7,616 bases of DNA from an uncultured Planctomycetaceae bacterium (lineage in GTDB: Bacteria > Planctomycetota > Planctomycetia > Pirellulales > UBA1268), in assembly GCA_903885855.1 (NCBI GenBank), contig CAISKG010000155.1, positions 1 to 7,616 of the forward strand, read 5' to 3'. Numbering within the stretch: the first letter of the stretch is position 1; each line of letters opens with the position of its first letter. The position numbers were made by a program, and so were the translations under genes. The notes beneath the pieces are model-generated. The model worked only from the letters and a program-made list of their open reading frames with translations, searched no databases and was not told where the DNA came from. Shown piece after piece: positions 5,639-7,616 of the stretch.

Positions 5639-7540
5639 TCAGGGCTTCGTGAGGAACTCGGGCGCGGTCAGGAGCGCCCAGAGCAGGTCGCGGACGGCCC
5701 CCGCCGGATCGCCGGCCCCCGCCTCGAGGAGCGCCACGGCGGCCGCCGTCTCCTCGGCGTCGGGGGAGCGGCCGTAGGCGGCGCGGAAGGCCGCCTCGAC
5801 GCGCCCCGGCGGGTCGGGGATCGCGAGCATCCGGGCGGCCGTGCTCCCCGCCACGGGCTCGAGGAGGGCGCCGAGCTCCGGCGACGAGGCCAGGAAGCGG
5901 GCCTGCTGGACGGTGGCCTGGTACTCGCGCGGCAGCACCTCGGGGATCGCGGCCACCGCCGCACGGCGCAGCGCCTCGTCGGCCGTCGGCCGCCCCGCGG
6001 CGACGCACCACGACCGGGCGAGGCTCTCGGCGTCGAGCGGCCGCTCCGGCAAACCCACCAGCGCCGCCGGGTCGGCCCCGGGCGCGGGCGGAAGCGCGTA
6101 GGGACGGCTGAGCACGATCGCGCGCAGCAGGCGGCGCACGTCGTGGCCGTGGGCCGCGAAGTCGTCCGCCAGCCGCTCGAGCAATTCGGGATGGCTCGGC
6201 GCGTTGCGCGCGGTCATGTCGTCGACCGGCGCCACCAGCCCCCGCCCCAGCAGCACGGCCCACACGCGGTTCACGAAGGCCCGCGCCAGGGCGGGGTTGC
6301 CCTCGGTCGCCGCCGCGGCGAAGGCCGCCCGGCGCGACGCCTTCGGCACCCGCGGGCTGGCCGCGGGATCGACGTACTTGTCGCCCGCGTCCTCCTCGGC
6401 GGCGCCGTCGGCGGGCCTGGTCTCGGGCAGCGTGCGACCGTCGAGGAGCGTGACGAGCGCCGGCTGCGACTCCTTGGCGAGGTTCGTGAAGTTGACGAAC
6501 CCCCCCACCGCCGACTCGGCCACCTCGGCCGATCCCTCCACGTTCTTCCCCCGGTTGAAGGCCGCCACCAGCCCCCAGTAGTGGGCCTGTTTCACCTCGC
6601 GTGCCAGCGGATGGTCGTGGCACTGCGCGCAGTCGATGCGGATGCCGTAGACGATCGGCGCGACCGCCTCGGCGATCGCCTGATGGTCGTCGCGCCGCTC
6701 GTAGAGGAACCACGACGCCCCCTTCTCGGCGGGATCCGCCGCGCGGGCCGCGAGGATCGCGTGCACGGTGCGGTCCCAGGGGCGGTTGGAGCGGAAGCCC
6801 TCCTCGAGGAAGGCCCACCAGCCGCTCGCGCGACGGCGCTCCTCGCGCGATTCCCGCTTCCCCCGCCCCATCAGGAAGACGTCCCACAATTCGCGCATGT
6901 GCACGGCATGCTCGTCGGACCCGAGCAGCCGGTCCACGAGCGCCGCGCGCCGCGTCTCGGCCGGCTCCGCCAGGAAGCCCGCCACCTCCGCCTCGGCGGG
7001 AATCCGCCCCGCCAGGTCGAGCCACACGCGCCGGCACCAGGTGGCGTCGTCGACGGGAGCCGCGGGCGTCGCGCCGCGCGCCTCCCAGCCCTCGGCCACC
7101 AGGCTGTCGATCGCCTCGGTGGGGGAGGCGAACGAGCGCCCGACCGACGCCGGCGCCGCGGGGTCCGGCGCCGCGCCGAGCGCGGCGATCCACGCCCCCA
7201 CGATCGCGATCTGCGCGTCGGAGAGCTGCTTGTCGGGGGGCATGTGCGTCTCGGCCCCGGCGGCGAGGTTCGTGAACAGCCGGCTCGAGGCCGGCGCGCC
7301 GGCCGCCACCACCGCGCCCCCGTCGCCTCCTTCGAGCACCGCGGCCGCGGTGTCGAGCGCGAGCCCCGCATGCCGCTCGATCGGCCCGTGGCACTTCACG
7401 CAGTGGACGTCGAAGAGCGGCTGCACCTGCGACGACCAGAGCGCCGCGGCGTCGGCGGCGATCGCGGGACGCGCGGCCACGAGCGCCGCAAGCGCGAACA
7501 GGAGCGGCGGGAGATGTCGGACGGGCATCGCTCGCCTCAT
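5639..7540 (-). CDS. Compact PSCyt1-DUF1549-DUF1553 protein (planctomycete cytochrome c-like)
   Basis: This 633-residue protein has a Sec-type signal peptide (hydrophobic LLFALAALVA core, likely cleavage after AIA at 26-28). A PSCyt1 domain follows, with haem motif CVKCH (47-51) and a candidate distal ligand in ETHMPP (Met100). A DUF1549 domain (about 142-330) contains a second CxxCH, CAQCHDHP (304-311). A DUF1553 domain runs from about 400 to the end, with AFVNRVWAVLLGRGLV (421-436), PSHPELLERLADDFAAHG (448-465) and the terminal TAPEFL. At 633 residues it is shorter than many family members, lacking the long insert between the two DUFs, as in the short subclass. It probably acts in the periplasm or cell envelope as a haem protein; the reaction is unknown. 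The ATG at 7540 shares an ATGA overlap with the upstream frame. The ATG at 7528, with AGGCGA before it, is an alternative. It heads the PSCyt-DUF1501-WD40 set. Confidence 0.93.
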   Translation of the reverse strand: MRRAMPVRHLPPLLFALAALVAARPAIAADAAALWSSQVQPLFDVHCVKCHGPIERHAGLALDTAAAVLEGGDGGAVVAAGAPASSRLFTNLAAGAETHMPPDKQLSDAQIAIVGAWIAALGAAPDPAAPASVGRSFASPTEAIDSLVAEGWEARGATPAAPVDDATWCRRVWLDLAGRIPAEAEVAGFLAEPAETRRAALVDRLLGSDEHAVHMRELWDVFLMGRGKRESREERRRASGWWAFLEEGFRSNRPWDRTVHAILAARAADPAEKGASWFLYERRDDHQAIAEAVAPIVYGIRIDCAQCHDHPLAREVKQAHYWGLVAAFNRGKNVEGSAEVAESAVGGFVNFTNLAKESQPALVTLLDGRTLPETRPADGAAEEDAGDKYVDPAASPRVPKASRRAAFAAAATEGNPALARAFVNRVWAVLLGRGLVAPVDDMTARNAPSHPELLERLADDFAAHGHDVRRLLRAIVLSRPYALPPAPGADPAALVGLPERPLDAESLARSWCVAAGRPTADEALRRAAVAAIPEVLPREYQATVQQARFLASSPELGALLEPVAGSTAARMLAIPDPPGRVEAAFRAAYGRSPDAEETAAAVALLEAGAGDPAGAVRDLLWALLTAPEFLTKP

Positions 7541-7616
7541 ACGCGACGCCGCGGGGCGGCTTTCCGCGGCCGGCGCGCGGGGCCCGCGGCCGGCGCGGGC
7601 GCGGCGGCCTTCGCCG
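7537..7616 (-). CDS. C-terminal tail of an unidentified upstream gene, partial
   Basis: From the window edge one - strand frame reads AKAAAPAPAAGPARRPRKAA and then PRRRV before a TGA at 7539-7537. That stop overlaps the PSCyt start codon as ATGA, the classic sign of translational coupling. Third positions are nearly all G or C, as in the other genes. The tail is rich in Ala, Pro, Arg and Lys, like a disordered basic extension; the family cannot be named from 25 residues. The caveat is that all three - strand frames are open over this short GC-rich stretch. The call therefore rests on the ATGA junction and on the signal peptide beginning just after it. Confidence 0.45.
   Translation of the reverse strand, partial: AKAAAPAPAAGPARRPRKAAPRRRV

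Noticed and set aside
5628..7394. 588-residue - strand frame inside the PSCyt gene
   Set aside because: It overlaps the PSCyt1-DUF1549-DUF1553 gene in another frame and is Arg/Gly/Ala-rich with no motif. The real frame has signal peptide, CxxCH and DUF motifs.
7541..7616. GC-rich palindromic-looking stretch as a terminator or origin element
   Set aside because: The repeated CCGGC/GCCGG pieces are explained by Ala/Pro/Arg codons in the partial upstream frame. There is no T-tract or ordered repeat.

Overview
The window looks like chromosomal DNA of a high-GC planctomycete (Planctomycetota), or possibly a related PVC-group bacterium. The main reason is its gene families: multidomain PSCyt1/DUF1549/DUF1553 proteins paired with Tat-exported DUF1501 proteins and a WD40-repeat protein. 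These sets occur in many paralogous copies in planctomycete genomes. Most of the window is about 70-80% GC in the lines I counted by hand, with strong G/C preference at third codon positions. That composition produces very long meaningless antisense ORFs.

Layout. Left, + strand: the 3' part of a DUF1553 (PSD1) gene whose 5' end lies outside the window, then a complete DUF1501 gene 28 bases downstream. Middle, + strand, about 2582-3236: a two-gene module of lower GC. It has a PIN-domain, VapC-like nuclease first and an overlapping 59-residue partner second. The partner was found by translating the frame opened by the ATG at 3057, which has a clear GGAG ribosome binding site. Right, - strand, read from 7616 towards 3223: the C-terminal tail of an unidentified gene, a compact PSCyt1-DUF1549-DUF1553 protein with two CxxCH motifs, a second DUF1501 protein and a seven-bladed WD40 protein. 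The joints are very tight (an ATGA overlap, then 7-base and 12-base gaps), so this is almost certainly one operon.

How the genes fit together. Each flanking cluster pairs a DUF1553-type protein with a DUF1501 protein. The PSCyt protein of the - operon has a Sec-type signal and haem-binding motifs, and both DUF1501 proteins carry twin-arginine signals. These products therefore probably work outside the cytoplasm; their biochemical role is not established. The WD40 protein has no visible export signal. The two clusters face each other, and the PIN module lies between them. Its last gene overlaps the 3' end of the WD40 gene tail to tail by 14 bases, leaving no room for a terminator.

The most interesting item is the toxin-first PIN module. 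It has a non-canonical acidic set (Glu, Glu, Asp, Asn) and a small partner with no recognisable DNA-binding fold. I recognise this pair as a recurrent family, but its function is, as far as I know, poorly characterised. I saw no tRNA, rRNA, CRISPR array, insertion sequence or confident terminator. No gene-free stretch exceeds 100 bases.
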